Assembly (NCBI RefSeq): GCF_015595035.1
Contig: NZ_JADNRN010000004.1
Location: forward strand, 239,133-303,132
Direction: 5' to 3'
Length of the DNA: 64,000 nt
Source: Marinibium conchae
GTDB lineage: Bacteria > Pseudomonadota > Gammaproteobacteria > Enterobacterales > Alteromonadaceae
Below are positions 10,042-18,989 of the stretch, piece after piece. The notes below the pieces were generated by a model. The model was not told the DNA's origin. It did not search any database and worked only from the letters and a program-made list of their open reading frames with translations. Positions within the stretch are counted from its first letter, which is position 1; every line of letters begins with the position of its first letter. The translations under genes and the position numbers were made by a program.

Positions 10042-10929
10042 ATGAATCTTTTGATAATTAGTGGACGCTCAGGCTCAGGCAAATCTATTGCCTTACGCTC
10101 TCTTGAAGATCTCGGCTATTACTGCGTAGATAATATTCCAGTTAGCTTACTGCCAACGCTCACTCATGCTCTAGCAGACGAACACGAAAATGTTGCCGTC
10201 AGTATCGATGTTCGAAATATTCCTAAAATGGCGACCGAGGTATCTGAAATTGTCGACTTTCTCCCTAAAATTTGGGAAGTGACCATATTATACTTAGACG
10301 CAAGTGATGACGTTTTGATTAAGCGTTATAGTGAAACACGACGCCTTCACCCTTTGAATAAACTGGGGAAATCGCTGTCAGAATCTGTAGAAGCAGAGCG
10401 TGAGATCCTCATTCCGGTTTCAGAAAAAGCCGACCTGCATATTAATACAGATAACCTCTCATTACATGAATTGTCTGAGCTCATCCGAGAACGAGTACTT
10501 GGCAAAAAAAGTACAAACTTGGTTATTGTATTTGAATCTTTTGGATTTAAGTATGGTATCCCCAAAGATGCAGATTATGTTTTTGACGCACGCTTTCTAC
10601 CAAATCCCCATTGGGAGCCCGACCTAAAACCGCTTACCGGATTAGACGGCCCTGTTCAAGTGTTTCTCAGCGGGCAGCCTTTAGTTACTAAATTTATATG
10701 GCAGATTCAAAATCTCATCAGCACTTGGCTGCCGCATCTTGAACGTAATAATAGAAGCTATGTTACCGTTGCAATTGGATGCACTGGCGGACAACACCGT
10801 TCGGTATTCGTTGCAGAGTCGCTTGCAACCAGCTTCAAATCAAGTCATGGAGACGTTCAAATACGCCATCGTGAGCTTAAACATATTATGGCGAGTAAAA
10901 GTAGTGAAAATGCGGACACTAGCAAATGA
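10042..10929 (+). CDS. rapZ: RapZ, RNase adapter / nucleotide-binding protein
   Basis: In E. coli RapZ guides RNase E to the GlmZ small RNA and so controls glucosamine 6-phosphate supply for cell wall and LPS. 295 residues: Walker A GRSGSGKS (8-15), and the C-terminal region with the conserved CTGGQHRSV segment. Length is slightly above the 284-residue E. coli protein because of a serine-rich tail. The stop overlaps the ptsO start by 4 bp (ATGA). No GlmZ-type RNA was found in this window. Confidence 0.95.
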   Translation: MNLLIISGRSGSGKSIALRSLEDLGYYCVDNIPVSLLPTLTHALADEHENVAVSIDVRNIPKMATEVSEIVDFLPKIWEVTILYLDASDDVLIKRYSETRRLHPLNKLGKSLSESVEAEREILIPVSEKADLHINTDNLSLHELSELIRERVLGKKSTNLVIVFESFGFKYGIPKDADYVFDARFLPNPHWEPDLKPLTGLDGPVQVFLSGQPLVTKFIWQIQNLISTWLPHLERNNRSYVTVAIGCTGGQHRSVFVAESLATSFKSSHGDVQIRHRELKHIMASKSSENADTSK

Positions 10930-11198
10930 CCTTAGAGAAAAAACTGACAATTGTTAATAAACTTGGTTTACACGCTCGAGCTGCAACACAACTTGCAAAG
11001 CTGGCCAATCAATTTGATGCCACTATTACTCTCCATCAAGGTGAAAAAGAAGCGTTTGCCAACAGTGTCCTTGCTCTTATGATGCTAGAAAGTAGCCAGG
11101 GGAAAGAAGTATTGCTTAAGTGTGATGGCCCTGACGCGCAAAATGCCCTTGATGCGATCGAACATCTTATAAGCAATAAATTCAACGAAGACGAATAG
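10926..11198 (+). CDS. ptsO: NPr, HPr-like phosphocarrier of the nitrogen PTS
   Basis: Phosphocarrier passing phosphate from EI-Ntr to EIIA-Ntr (PtsN). 90 residues with the HPr fold; active-site His16 within NKLGLHARAA and the conserved FANSVLALMMLESSQG segment. Translationally coupled to rapZ through a 4-bp overlap. It is the last gene of the rpoN operon; an 8-bp-arm inverted repeat begins right at its stop codon (11199-11242). Confidence 0.95.
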   Translation: MTLEKKLTIVNKLGLHARAATQLAKLANQFDATITLHQGEKEAFANSVLALMMLESSQGKEVLLKCDGPDAQNALDAIEHLISNKFNEDE

Positions 11199-11242
11199 TA
11201 GTCGCAGCAACAAAGGGGGCGTACCCGGTAAAATTGCGACTA
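11199..11242. other. Inverted repeat after ptsO
   Basis: Perfect 8-bp arms TAGTCGCA (11199-11206) and TGCGACTA (11235-11242) enclose a 28-base loop with a G-rich and C-rich centre. It begins directly after the ptsO stop codon. No T-run follows, so it is not a classical intrinsic terminator; it could be an mRNA 3'-end stabilising structure or part of a Rho-dependent end. Function is inference. Confidence 0.4.
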
Positions 11243-11282
11243 AGCAAAATACATAAATTTCAATAAAATCAACAAGACAAAT

Positions 11283-11304
11283 AACACTAGAGCAATCTAG
11301 TGTT
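11283..11304. promoter_or_regulatory. Palindrome adjoining a -10 box upstream of mgtE
   Basis: Perfect 9-bp inverted repeat AACACTAGA (11283-11291) and TCTAGTGTT (11296-11304) with spacer GCAA. A -10-like TATACT (11304-11309) begins on its last base, so the palindrome fills the -35 to -10 space of a candidate promoter about 70 bp before mgtE. The -35 hexamer at 17-bp spacing (ATAACA) is poor. It looks like a dimer-binding operator, but an RNA hairpin is also possible if transcription starts further upstream. Confidence 0.45.
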
Positions 11305-11376
11305 ATACTAGCTGCATCAACACAACTTAGTTTACGCCTCAAAGGTGCTACTAATTTAGAAATGCTAAAGGGTGTT

Positions 11377-12735
11377 ATGGCAGAAACATTAGAATCGAGC
11401 AACGTTCAAAGCCAATTATCATCGATAAGTGAATCGCTTAACGATGGTACTTTTGTGCAAGTTCGAAAACTTCTGCACGACCTCCCCTCAAGTGACGTCG
11501 CCCTACTCCTTGAATCTAGCCCTACAAAGACACGTATCGAGCTTTGGGAATTGCTTGACGCAGATTTCCATGGTGATGTACTTGAAGAGCTCTCAGAGGA
11601 TGTGCGTAACGGTATTATCACGAAAATGGTTCCTTCAAGTGTGGTTGACGCACTTGAGGACATGGATACCGATGACTTAGCCGAAACCCTCAGCACACTT
11701 CCAGACACAGTCTTGCAAAGCATTCTGAAATCGATGGATACTCAAGACCGTCAACGCGCCGAAAAAGCACTTTCTTATGGTGAAGACACGGCTGGTTTCA
11801 TCATGAATACCGACACCATTACACTAAGGCCCGACGTGACGGTCGACGTGGTGTTGCGCTATTTGCGCTTAAAAGGTAACTTACCGGAAAACACCGACAC
11901 GCTATATGTTGTTAATCGCTACGACAACCTCATCGGCACTGTATTGGTCACCAAACTACTCACCTCACTTCCTGACATGAGTGTGAGTGATATTATGAAC
12001 GAAGAAGCTGAAACCATTCCCGTAGATATGAGTGACAGCGAAGTGGCAAGTATGTTTGAGCGCTATGATTGGCTCTCAGCGCCAGTAGTAGATGCACAAC
12101 AAACCTTGGTAGGACGAATTACGATTGACGACGTGGTTGATATTATTCGTGAAGACGCAGAGCACAGTATGATGAGTATGGCCGGTCTTGATGATGAGGA
12201 AGATACCTTCGCACCGGTAGGCCAGAGTACCAAACGCCGCTCGATATGGTTAGGTGTTAACCTAGTTACTGCGTTGCTAGCAGCCGCAGTAAGCGACCTA
12301 TTTGAAGCGACGCTTAGCCAGTTAGCGGTGTTGGCGATTCTTAACACCATTGTTCCTAGTATGGGTGGCGTAGCTGGAAACCAAACTCTCACGCTAGTCA
12401 TTCGAGGCATGGCACTGGGGCATGTCAGCCCGAGTAACTCAGTTTGGCTAGTAAGGAAAGAGTTAGCGATTGGTTTTTTAAATGGTGTGATCTGGGCAAG
12501 CTTGATTGCGTCGGTAATAGCATTGTGGAAACAGGACTTCATGCTGGGCGCAGTTATTGCCTTTGCGATGATGATGAACATGATAGCAGCAGGTCTTGCA
12601 GGGGCAACGCTCCCCATTATTATGAAAAAGTATAATATTGACCCCGCGCTTGCTGGCAGTGTTATCTTAACCACCATTACAGATGTTGTTGGTATCTTCG
12701 CTTTCTTAGGTACGGCCACCTTATTTTTACTGTAA
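11377..12735 (+). CDS. mgtE: MgtE magnesium transporter
   Basis: Mg2+ channel of the MgtE family. About 452 residues: cytoplasmic helical N domain with repeated short helices (about 20-130), a CBS pair (about 135-255) that senses Mg2+, then a five-helix membrane domain (about 280-452) containing the pore region with GGVAGNQTLTLVIRGMALG. The ATG at 11377 is chosen because AAAGGG lies at 11367-11372; an in-frame ATG at 11362 has no nearby Shine-Dalgarno. Separated from ptsO by 178 bp, so probably a separate transcription unit. Confidence 0.95.
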   Translation: MAETLESSNVQSQLSSISESLNDGTFVQVRKLLHDLPSSDVALLLESSPTKTRIELWELLDADFHGDVLEELSEDVRNGIITKMVPSSVVDALEDMDTDDLAETLSTLPDTVLQSILKSMDTQDRQRAEKALSYGEDTAGFIMNTDTITLRPDVTVDVVLRYLRLKGNLPENTDTLYVVNRYDNLIGTVLVTKLLTSLPDMSVSDIMNEEAETIPVDMSDSEVASMFERYDWLSAPVVDAQQTLVGRITIDDVVDIIREDAEHSMMSMAGLDDEEDTFAPVGQSTKRRSIWLGVNLVTALLAAAVSDLFEATLSQLAVLAILNTIVPSMGGVAGNQTLTLVIRGMALGHVSPSNSVWLVRKELAIGFLNGVIWASLIASVIALWKQDFMLGAVIAFAMMMNMIAAGLAGATLPIIMKKYNIDPALAGSVILTTITDVVGIFAFLGTATLFLL

Positions 12736-12772
12736 ATAGTTTGCTGTCAGTTGCCAGTACAGGAGTCGATTT

Positions 12773-13510
12773 TTGAGCCAAAAGATAGCATTACTAAACA
12801 CCTTAAAAAAACTACTCAAAACCCAAGGCTTCACCTATAAGAAAGTGGCTATGCACTTAGACCTATCCGAAGCCGCAATAAAACGCATGTTTGCCAATAA
12901 TGACTTCTCCTTATCTCGTTTAGAGAGTTTATGCACACTATTAGGAATAGAGATTTCAGACCTCACAACAATTATGCTTGAAGATAAACCGCTTACAGAA
13001 CGTTTGAGTCTTGAACAGGAGAGTAGCTTGATTAGCAATACAAAATTGCTCATGTTAAGCCACCTGTTAATGAGCCATTGGTCATGCAGCGATGTTATCG
13101 CACAATATGATTATAGCGAGCACGAGCTCACACGTTGTCTTGCTCAACTCGACAAAATGAAGATCATCGACCTTCTTCCGGGAAACAGAGTAAAATTGAA
13201 GGTAAGCCGTGATTTCAAGTGGATAGAAAATGGCCCAATTGAGCAGTTTTACAAGCAACATGTGCAGTCTGATTTTTTTCGTAGCAAATTTACAGCCAAC
13301 TCAGAAATTCGTTTGTTTCTCTCGGGAATGCTTAGCAAAGCTAGTTCAGCCGATTTAATTAACAGAATAGAGCGATTAGGTTCCGCGTTTAATACTGCTC
13401 TCGATAAAGATCAGGTAGTAGACTTTGACGATAAATTCGGCACTGCTCTGGTTGTTGCCATGCGGCCATGGACCTTGGCCATTTTTGAACAATACCGAAA
13501 GAAAAACTAA
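12773..13510 (+). CDS. HTH Cro/CI-type transcriptional regulator
   Basis: Predicted DNA-binding protein of 245 residues. The N-terminal XRE-type helix-turn-helix spans about residues 10-65 (YKKVAMHLDLSEAAIKRMF then LSRLESLCTLLGIEISDL). The rest is an uncharacterised helical region, possibly for ligand binding or dimerisation. Start is TTG at 12773 with AGGAG at 12761-12765, seven bases upstream. It follows mgtE by 37 bp on the same strand and may be co-transcribed. Its targets are unknown; the palindrome upstream of mgtE is one candidate, which is speculation. Confidence 0.85.
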   Translation: MSQKIALLNTLKKLLKTQGFTYKKVAMHLDLSEAAIKRMFANNDFSLSRLESLCTLLGIEISDLTTIMLEDKPLTERLSLEQESSLISNTKLLMLSHLLMSHWSCSDVIAQYDYSEHELTRCLAQLDKMKIIDLLPGNRVKLKVSRDFKWIENGPIEQFYKQHVQSDFFRSKFTANSEIRLFLSGMLSKASSADLINRIERLGSAFNTALDKDQVVDFDDKFGTALVVAMRPWTLAIFEQYRKKN

Positions 13511-13625
13511 TTTTCTTCTCAAAGCTCACAAATAACTAAACCTTCGTTGTCATTACGGCATATATATACTGTCACCCTTATTTTGTGTTTAGCTCATCCT
13601 TTTGGGCTTCATACCATTTAGAATC

Positions 13626-14384
13626 ATGCTGAGGCTATATATGCTTTCCGTAATACGCAGTTTATCTTCTTTACTTTCCTACAATAGGCATATTAACAAG
13701 TCTCGCAAGCAAACCTGTCACCAGAGATCATCAACTCCAGAACAGAGTAATGAAGACCAGTGGCAAGATACTGGAGAAGTCTATTATCTCGAAAATACCT
13801 TAAAGTTGAGCTATCAATCAAAGCACGGAAAGGTAACGTTTGAGGAACTGAACTTTTCGTCTTTATCTGAAGTGCTTAAGGATATTCGTAAAAATGAACA
13901 TGATTATTTAAAACAAAGCGCTATCGCAGGTCAGAAGATTGCATTTAACATTAGCCTTTGCGCGGTTACATGGCAAACCAAGGGAGAAAGTACAAGAATA
14001 AAAGCAGTAGCCGACGCCGCCTTGTTACGCAGCACCGATATAGATTTCACGCATTCACAAGCCGTATTTAAACAAGACTTTATGTTAGAACATGACGATG
14101 TACTGTCGGCTTCGGGCCCAAGAAAAAAAGGGGTATCGACATACTATAATGTTTCAGTTCCACAATTCTTGGTTGAAATAAAAAAAGCGAATTTAGCTAT
14201 CGCACCTGAAAATAAACGCAGAATTAATGTGAAGCATGACAATTTCGACAGTATGTTCAGCGAGAACGAAACGCTGCAACTGCAACGCGTCTTAAGCTCA
14301 TCTAACACCAAGGAAGGTAACACCGAGGAAGATTCTGCTGATTTGCGTCTACGTAACAAGCAGAGCCAAAAGACGCACACCTAA
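13626..14384 (+). CDS. Hypothetical protein with basic/hydrophobic N-terminus
   Basis: About 252 residues, not recognised. The first 20 residues are hydrophobic with interspersed arginines and could be a signal anchor; a polar linker follows (about 25-55), then a mixed region with a KHGKVTFEELNF and a VYYLEN-type segment, and a very polar, charged C-terminal tail. Start is uncertain (ATG 13626, ATG 13641 or TTG 13602), with no clear Shine-Dalgarno. It is isolated between a regulator and the convergent efflux operon, with a shared hairpin at its stop codon. Long uninterrupted frame and typical codon use argue that it is a real gene. Confidence 0.65.
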   Translation: MLRLYMLSVIRSLSSLLSYNRHINKSRKQTCHQRSSTPEQSNEDQWQDTGEVYYLENTLKLSYQSKHGKVTFEELNFSSLSEVLKDIRKNEHDYLKQSAIAGQKIAFNISLCAVTWQTKGESTRIKAVADAALLRSTDIDFTHSQAVFKQDFMLEHDDVLSASGPRKKGVSTYYNVSVPQFLVEIKKANLAIAPENKRRINVKHDNFDSMFSENETLQLQRVLSSSNTKEGNTEEDSADLRLRNKQSQKTHT

Positions 14385-14396
14385 GTTAGTGTGCGT
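14373..14396 (-). terminator. Terminator hairpin of the RND operon, overlapping the end of the convergent gene
   Basis: Perfect 8-bp arms (14373-14380 and 14389-14396, ACGCACAC/GTGTGCGT) with an 8-base loop that includes the stop codon of the plus-strand gene. On the minus strand the stem is followed by CTTTT, so it fits best as the intrinsic terminator of the efflux operon; plus-strand use is weaker. Confidence 0.6.
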
Positions 14397-14414
14397 TTCA
14401 AGCTGATGCTTTCC

Positions 14415-17400
14415 CTATACATTCTGCTTTTTCGAAGCAAATAAGCTCATCATATCTGACTTATAGCGTCTAAAATATGCCTTAATATCCTCTAAGATAA
14501 GATAGTTAATTGGCACAATAAACAGGGTAATAAGGGTCGCAAACAGGATACCAAAGCCCAAGCTAATAGCCATTGGGATAAGGAATTGTGCTTGCGTCGA
14601 TTTTTCGAATAACAAGGGGATTAACCCAGCAAAAGTCGTAAGAGAGGTCAACAAGACTGGTCTGAAGCGTCTACCACCCGCATTAAAAACAGCATCTTTT
14701 AGGGCAACGCCTTCTTTTCTTCGCTGATTGATATAGTCGACTAATACCAAAGAGTCGTTTACAACCACACCTGATAACGCCAACATCCCCATGAAACTGA
14801 GTAGAGTGAGATCCATTCCCATGATCCAATGCCCTATTACCGCACCAACTAGGCCAAATGGAATGACCGACATAACAATGATTGGCTGAGAATAAGATTT
14901 AAACGGAATGGCCAAGAGTATATATATCAATATTAGCAATGCCACTGCCCCAACCATCAAACCCTGCGATGACTCTGCTTGGTCTCTGGCTTCACCAGCC
15001 ATTTCAAAGTTTGTGCCCGGGAAAGCACTGACTTCTTGTGCTAACCACTCTCTTAATTCTTCTTGTACTAATGATAAATCGCCTCCCTGTTTATCGAAAT
15101 CAGCGCTAACAGATAGCGTTCGCTGGCGGTCAACGCGCAAAATATTATCTGGGCTTAGACCTGGGAACACATTTGCAACTTGCCACAAGGGCACTTCGGT
15201 GTTCGGTCCGATGCGAATAGTCATTTGCTCTAAGGTCTCGATGGATTGTCGTGCTTCAAGAGGATAACGCACCATTACGCGCACTTCTTCACGTCCACGC
15301 TGAACTCTTTGTACTTCAAATCCAAACACGGCTTGACGAACTTGTCTTGCAACAGTGTTCAAGTCTAATCCGAGCAAGCGGGCTTCTGGTTTCAATTCAA
15401 GTTGCAATTCTTCTTTGCCATCAGACAGTGTATCTTCAATATCGGAAACCGCAGAGTAAGTTGCCAACTGAGTTTTTAAACGCTCGCCTAAGGCCGCCAA
15501 TGCTTCGGTGTCTCGCCCTTTTAACTCGATATTAATAGCTGACCCGCCCCAGCCACCGATTTCTGCTCGGTAATTTAGCTGCTCAGCGCCAGCAACTTGC
15601 CCAACTCGCTTGCGCCATTCATTGACCACTTCTCGGGTAGTAATATCAATACTTCTTTTTTCTGGCGGGATCATATCGATCTGTACACGGCCAGTGGTCG
15701 AATTTCTTCCACCGCTTATAGAATAAATATTACGGATGATTGACTCGCCGGTATCGTCATCGCGATACTCTTCTTGCAAGTCTTTGGCGTGTTTAGTAAT
15801 GCTAGACACTATGCGATCAGTGCTCTCAAATGCAGTACCCGCTGGCATCACTAAGTTCGCAGTCGCCACTTCACTTTGCACTCTTGGAAAGAAGACAAAT
15901 TTTGTTTGTCCTGCTGCAATCGTTCCTATGATAATCACCAAACAAGCAAACATCGTCATCCAAGATGCATAACGCCACCGCATGGCTTGTGCTAACGCAG
16001 GTTGATAAACCCGTTCAATAAGCAACTCCAAAGAATTTGCTATTTTTTGTTGTAGTCTCAAGAGTCGACCCGGCTTTTTGTCACTTCTCGCTTTCACATG
16101 CTTTAGGTGAGCGGGCAGGATGAATTTTGACTCAATCAAAGAGAACAGCAAAACAGGAATGATTACGTAAGGAATAGCAGCATACCAACTGCCTCTGCCG
16201 GTTTGAAAAGCCAGAGGAAGAAACGCTGCTGCGGTAGTTAAAATCCCAAAAGTAACAGGGACTGCAACCTCTCGTGTACCGTTTATAGCGGCATCTAAAG
16301 GTGTTGCTCCACGCTGCAAATGCGAATACACATTCTCGCCAGTAACAATAGCGTCATCGACCACAATACCCAGCACCAAAATAAAAGCAAACAGACTCAT
16401 CAAATTCAGCGTTACCCCAAACAGGGGCATGAATAAAAAAGCCCCCATAAAACACATTGGAATGCCTAAACACACCCAAAATGCCACTGAAGGCCGCAGA
16501 AATAGGGCCAACAAGATAATAACCAGTAACATGCCCTGCCAAGCACTGGTAGAGAGAGTCTGTAACCTAGCCTTTATCGGTTCACTTCTATCCCGCCAAA
16601 AGTCGATACTCATTCCTTGTGGCATTTGCGACTGTTTATCTTCTATATAATTGCGAACAGCGGTCGTAACATCAATGATGCTCTCGTCACCCGTTCTGAA
16701 AATCTCGACTTCAATCGCCGAGACACCGTTAAATCTCATTCGTAGAGGTGTTTCTTCAAACTCATCACGTAAGTTAGCAACGTCACCTAGGCGCACCATT
16801 GTGCCATCTTGAGTAGTGATTATCGGAATATCCGCAAAATCATCAGCTCGATAGGCTTGTCCCCGACTTCTAATGAAGATGTCACCGCCATCTGTTTTAA
16901 GGTTGCCGGCAGATACATCATTAGAGTTCTGTCTTAATACGCCAGCTATCTGCTCAAGACTGATATCATATTGACGAAGGGCCCATTCAGGTATTTCAAT
17001 AGAAATTTCGTAAGGGAGTACATTTTCAACCTCCACCTGCGATACTTCGCTCAGACTTGCTATTTCATCGCGAATATTATCCGCGTAGCGACGCAGCGTT
17101 AACGCATCGTAATCACCATATAACACCACACCGATAGCATCTCTTCGCCATTGAGGAACTTGAATGAGTAAGTTCTCAGCCTCAATTGGGAAATTATTAA
17201 CCGCATCTACCCGAATTTTCACTTCATCGAGCATCGCTCTGACATCATAGCCCTCCTCGACTTGAACTGTCACCGACGCGCCGCCCTCACGACTGGAAGA
17301 AGTTATTTGGCGAATTCCTTCAAGATCTTGAATGGCTTCTTCAATTTTTATCGTGATGCCCTCTTCAACCTCCTGCGGAGAAGCTCCAGGCAGGGTCATC

Positions 17401-17540
17401 GATATTTGTACATTTCGTTGTTCGAACTCAGGAAACAAATCGACGGGAATTTTTGTTGTCGCGACATAAATGCCACTTATCATTATCACGAAAAGAAGGA
17501 TATTCGCGGCAACGTCGTTTTTTGCAAACCATGCTATCAT
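14415..17540 (-). CDS. RND-family efflux pump, inner-membrane permease
   Basis: Proton-driven efflux permease of the AcrB superfamily (HAE-type), 1041 residues. Twelve membrane segments in two halves each with a large periplasmic loop. The TM4 motif LGIVVDDAIVTGEN carries the paired aspartates D395/D396 of the proton relay; the TM10 motif reads VVVNDSLVLVDYIN, with Asn where AcrB has the relay lysine, as in many non-AcrB members. The opening MIAWFAKNDVAANILL is typical of a large marine subfamily. It lies 17 bp downstream of its adaptor gene. No TolC-type gene is nearby. Substrates cannot be told from sequence. Confidence 0.93.
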   Translation of the reverse strand: MIAWFAKNDVAANILLFVIMISGIYVATTKIPVDLFPEFEQRNVQISMTLPGASPQEVEEGITIKIEEAIQDLEGIRQITSSSREGGASVTVQVEEGYDVRAMLDEVKIRVDAVNNFPIEAENLLIQVPQWRRDAIGVVLYGDYDALTLRRYADNIRDEIASLSEVSQVEVENVLPYEISIEIPEWALRQYDISLEQIAGVLRQNSNDVSAGNLKTDGGDIFIRSRGQAYRADDFADIPIITTQDGTMVRLGDVANLRDEFEETPLRMRFNGVSAIEVEIFRTGDESIIDVTTAVRNYIEDKQSQMPQGMSIDFWRDRSEPIKARLQTLSTSAWQGMLLVIILLALFLRPSVAFWVCLGIPMCFMGAFLFMPLFGVTLNLMSLFAFILVLGIVVDDAIVTGENVYSHLQRGATPLDAAINGTREVAVPVTFGILTTAAAFLPLAFQTGRGSWYAAIPYVIIPVLLFSLIESKFILPAHLKHVKARSDKKPGRLLRLQQKIANSLELLIERVYQPALAQAMRWRYASWMTMFACLVIIIGTIAAGQTKFVFFPRVQSEVATANLVMPAGTAFESTDRIVSSITKHAKDLQEEYRDDDTGESIIRNIYSISGGRNSTTGRVQIDMIPPEKRSIDITTREVVNEWRKRVGQVAGAEQLNYRAEIGGWGGSAINIELKGRDTEALAALGERLKTQLATYSAVSDIEDTLSDGKEELQLELKPEARLLGLDLNTVARQVRQAVFGFEVQRVQRGREEVRVMVRYPLEARQSIETLEQMTIRIGPNTEVPLWQVANVFPGLSPDNILRVDRQRTLSVSADFDKQGGDLSLVQEELREWLAQEVSAFPGTNFEMAGEARDQAESSQGLMVGAVALLILIYILLAIPFKSYSQPIIVMSVIPFGLVGAVIGHWIMGMDLTLLSFMGMLALSGVVVNDSLVLVDYINQRRKEGVALKDAVFNAGGRRFRPVLLTSLTTFAGLIPLLFEKSTQAQFLIPMAISLGFGILFATLITLFIVPINYLILEDIKAYFRRYKSDMMSLFASKKQNV

Positions 17541-17557
17541 TGTATTCTCCCTCAGAC

Positions 17558-18883
17558 CTAGTTTGCAGCGACGGCATTCACCGCTGTGTTGATCTCTTTT
17601 GCAGGCGATGGTGGCGTGTCTTGTTCAGTCAAGATTGCTTTCACTTTAGTACCATCTGGCAAGTTTGCCGTTGGCGTAAGTATTAATTTATCGCTAGCTG
17701 ATAAAGCGCTTCGAAAACTGTCTTGAGGGTAAACACTCTCTTTAGACGGCAGGGGGTTACTGGCAACAACCACGGAGCTGGCATCTGTCCACAGCGGCTC
17801 AATCCGCCGCTTTCTCAACACGCCTTCATCGGCAACGCTTACCATGTTGTCTTGTGATACCGCTCTGCGGGGAATAACAATGACGTCTCTTAAAGTGGAG
17901 CCTTGCACCTGCGCACGTAAAAATTGACCGACCCTAATGGCTGGTCTTGAATCAGTATTTTCAAAAGGTCTATCTACCTGAGCTACCAAATACAGCATTC
18001 TGGTTGACGGATCAAAAGCCCCTTCACTACGAACAATAATGCCATCCCATTGATATGTTTGACTACCAAGTTCACCTAATAGACGCACTCTAGGTTGTTC
18101 TGCATCGTCAGCTAGCTGCGAACCTGATTCACTTGGTAAATATAGATGCTCTAAGTCTGCTATTTTCACAGGTAAGCGCACTTCTATGGCATCAGTGCTA
18201 TAAATATTTGCAATCATCTGTGAGGGACTCACTACTTGTCCAACATCGACCATTTGAGTTAATACTCGCCCATCAAAAGGCGCCACAATGGTGGTTCGTT
18301 CAAGGTTAAGTTTTGCTCTCTCCAAACGTGCCTTCGCAGCTCGCAAAGCGCTTTCGGCTGCAGCCACTTGAGGCTTTCTTAATGCCAATAAGCGGGCCGC
18401 TTCAGTAGTAGGTTGTTTATTCCATTGTTGAGCTGCTAACTCTGCCTCGGCAACTTCTTGAAGGTAACGCAATTGAGCGTCGGCCTCAGCAGAGGCAGCT
18501 ATATCTACTTCAACTTCATAGTCACGACTGTCGAGCGACACCAGTACATCACCCTTTTTAAAGCTAGCCCCTGCGCGGATTTTCTCTGATACCGAATTGA
18601 CGCGGCCACTAACCTCTGCAACCAACCCAGTTTGAGTCAAAGGTTCAGCTGTTCCGTATGAATCAACCCATACCTCGAAATCACGAACTTCTATATCTGC
18701 AATATCTACGGCCACACTTGGCGCAGGACGGTCACCACCCCAACGTCTCGCTTCGGGCTTGCTGCTAAATAAAGCGCTAAGCACTGCGGCGGTAATAATT
18801 AAGATAACGACGGTCACAAAGAAATGCGCTACCCAGTTCACCTTTTTGTTGTAACTGGCCTGTTGTTCTGATGTTGTACTCAT
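17558..18883 (-). CDS. RND efflux pump periplasmic adaptor (membrane fusion protein)
   Basis: Adaptor linking the RND permease to an outer-membrane channel. About 441 residues: one N-terminal membrane segment (roughly 20-42), a biotinyl-lipoyl-like half motif, an alpha-helical hairpin rich in Ala/Glu (about 120-195), the second lipoyl half (TTIVAPFDGRVLTQMVDVGQ) and beta-barrel domains. The ATG at 18883 is preferred, with AAGGA at 18889-18893; the in-frame GTG at 18910 falls inside a CRP-type palindrome. First gene of the operon with the permease. Confidence 0.92.
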   Translation of the reverse strand: MSTTSEQQASYNKKVNWVAHFFVTVVILIITAAVLSALFSSKPEARRWGGDRPAPSVAVDIADIEVRDFEVWVDSYGTAEPLTQTGLVAEVSGRVNSVSEKIRAGASFKKGDVLVSLDSRDYEVEVDIAASAEADAQLRYLQEVAEAELAAQQWNKQPTTEAARLLALRKPQVAAAESALRAAKARLERAKLNLERTTIVAPFDGRVLTQMVDVGQVVSPSQMIANIYSTDAIEVRLPVKIADLEHLYLPSESGSQLADDAEQPRVRLLGELGSQTYQWDGIIVRSEGAFDPSTRMLYLVAQVDRPFENTDSRPAIRVGQFLRAQVQGSTLRDVIVIPRRAVSQDNMVSVADEGVLRKRRIEPLWTDASSVVVASNPLPSKESVYPQDSFRSALSASDKLILTPTANLPDGTKVKAILTEQDTPPSPAKEINTAVNAVAAN

Positions 18884-18895
18884 GGTAATCCTTGC

Positions 18896-18911
18896 TGTGA
18901 AATAATTCACA
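18896..18911. promoter_or_regulatory. CRP-type binding site upstream of the efflux adaptor gene
   Basis: TGTGA-N6-TCACA with spacer AATAAT, an exact match to the CRP core consensus on both half sites (arms extend to TGTGAA/TTCACA). It ends 13 bases before the adaptor start codon and next to the Shine-Dalgarno, a position more consistent with repression or with mRNA-level overlap than with activation. CRP binding is inference from the motif. Confidence 0.6.
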
Positions 18912-18970
18912 AAAGCTCATAACAATTTCGTTACAAAGATTACGTAGTAAACTAGGCTTTGGGTTTTGTT

Positions 18971-18989
18971 TAATGCAAGTATTGCATTA
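18971..18989. promoter_or_regulatory. 19-bp perfect palindrome upstream of the efflux operon
   Basis: TAATGCAA (18971-18978), spacer GTA, TTGCATTA (18982-18989): perfect 8-bp arms around a 3-base centre, the geometry of TetR/GntR-type operators. On the minus strand a candidate -35 TTGCAT lies within it, with a weak -10 TAGTTT 18 bp downstream, so a bound protein would block the promoter. No regulator gene sits next to the pump; the binding protein is unknown. Confidence 0.55.

Noticed and set aside
12063..12719. 218-codon minus-strand frame antisense to mgtE
   Set aside because: Lies wholly inside mgtE, whose protein is clearly conserved; product shows no recognisable domain.
13546..13570. 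Sigma-70 promoter (TTGTCA / TATACT) before the hypothetical gene at 13626
   Set aside because: The spacer between the hexamers is only 12 bp, too short for sigma-70 recognition.
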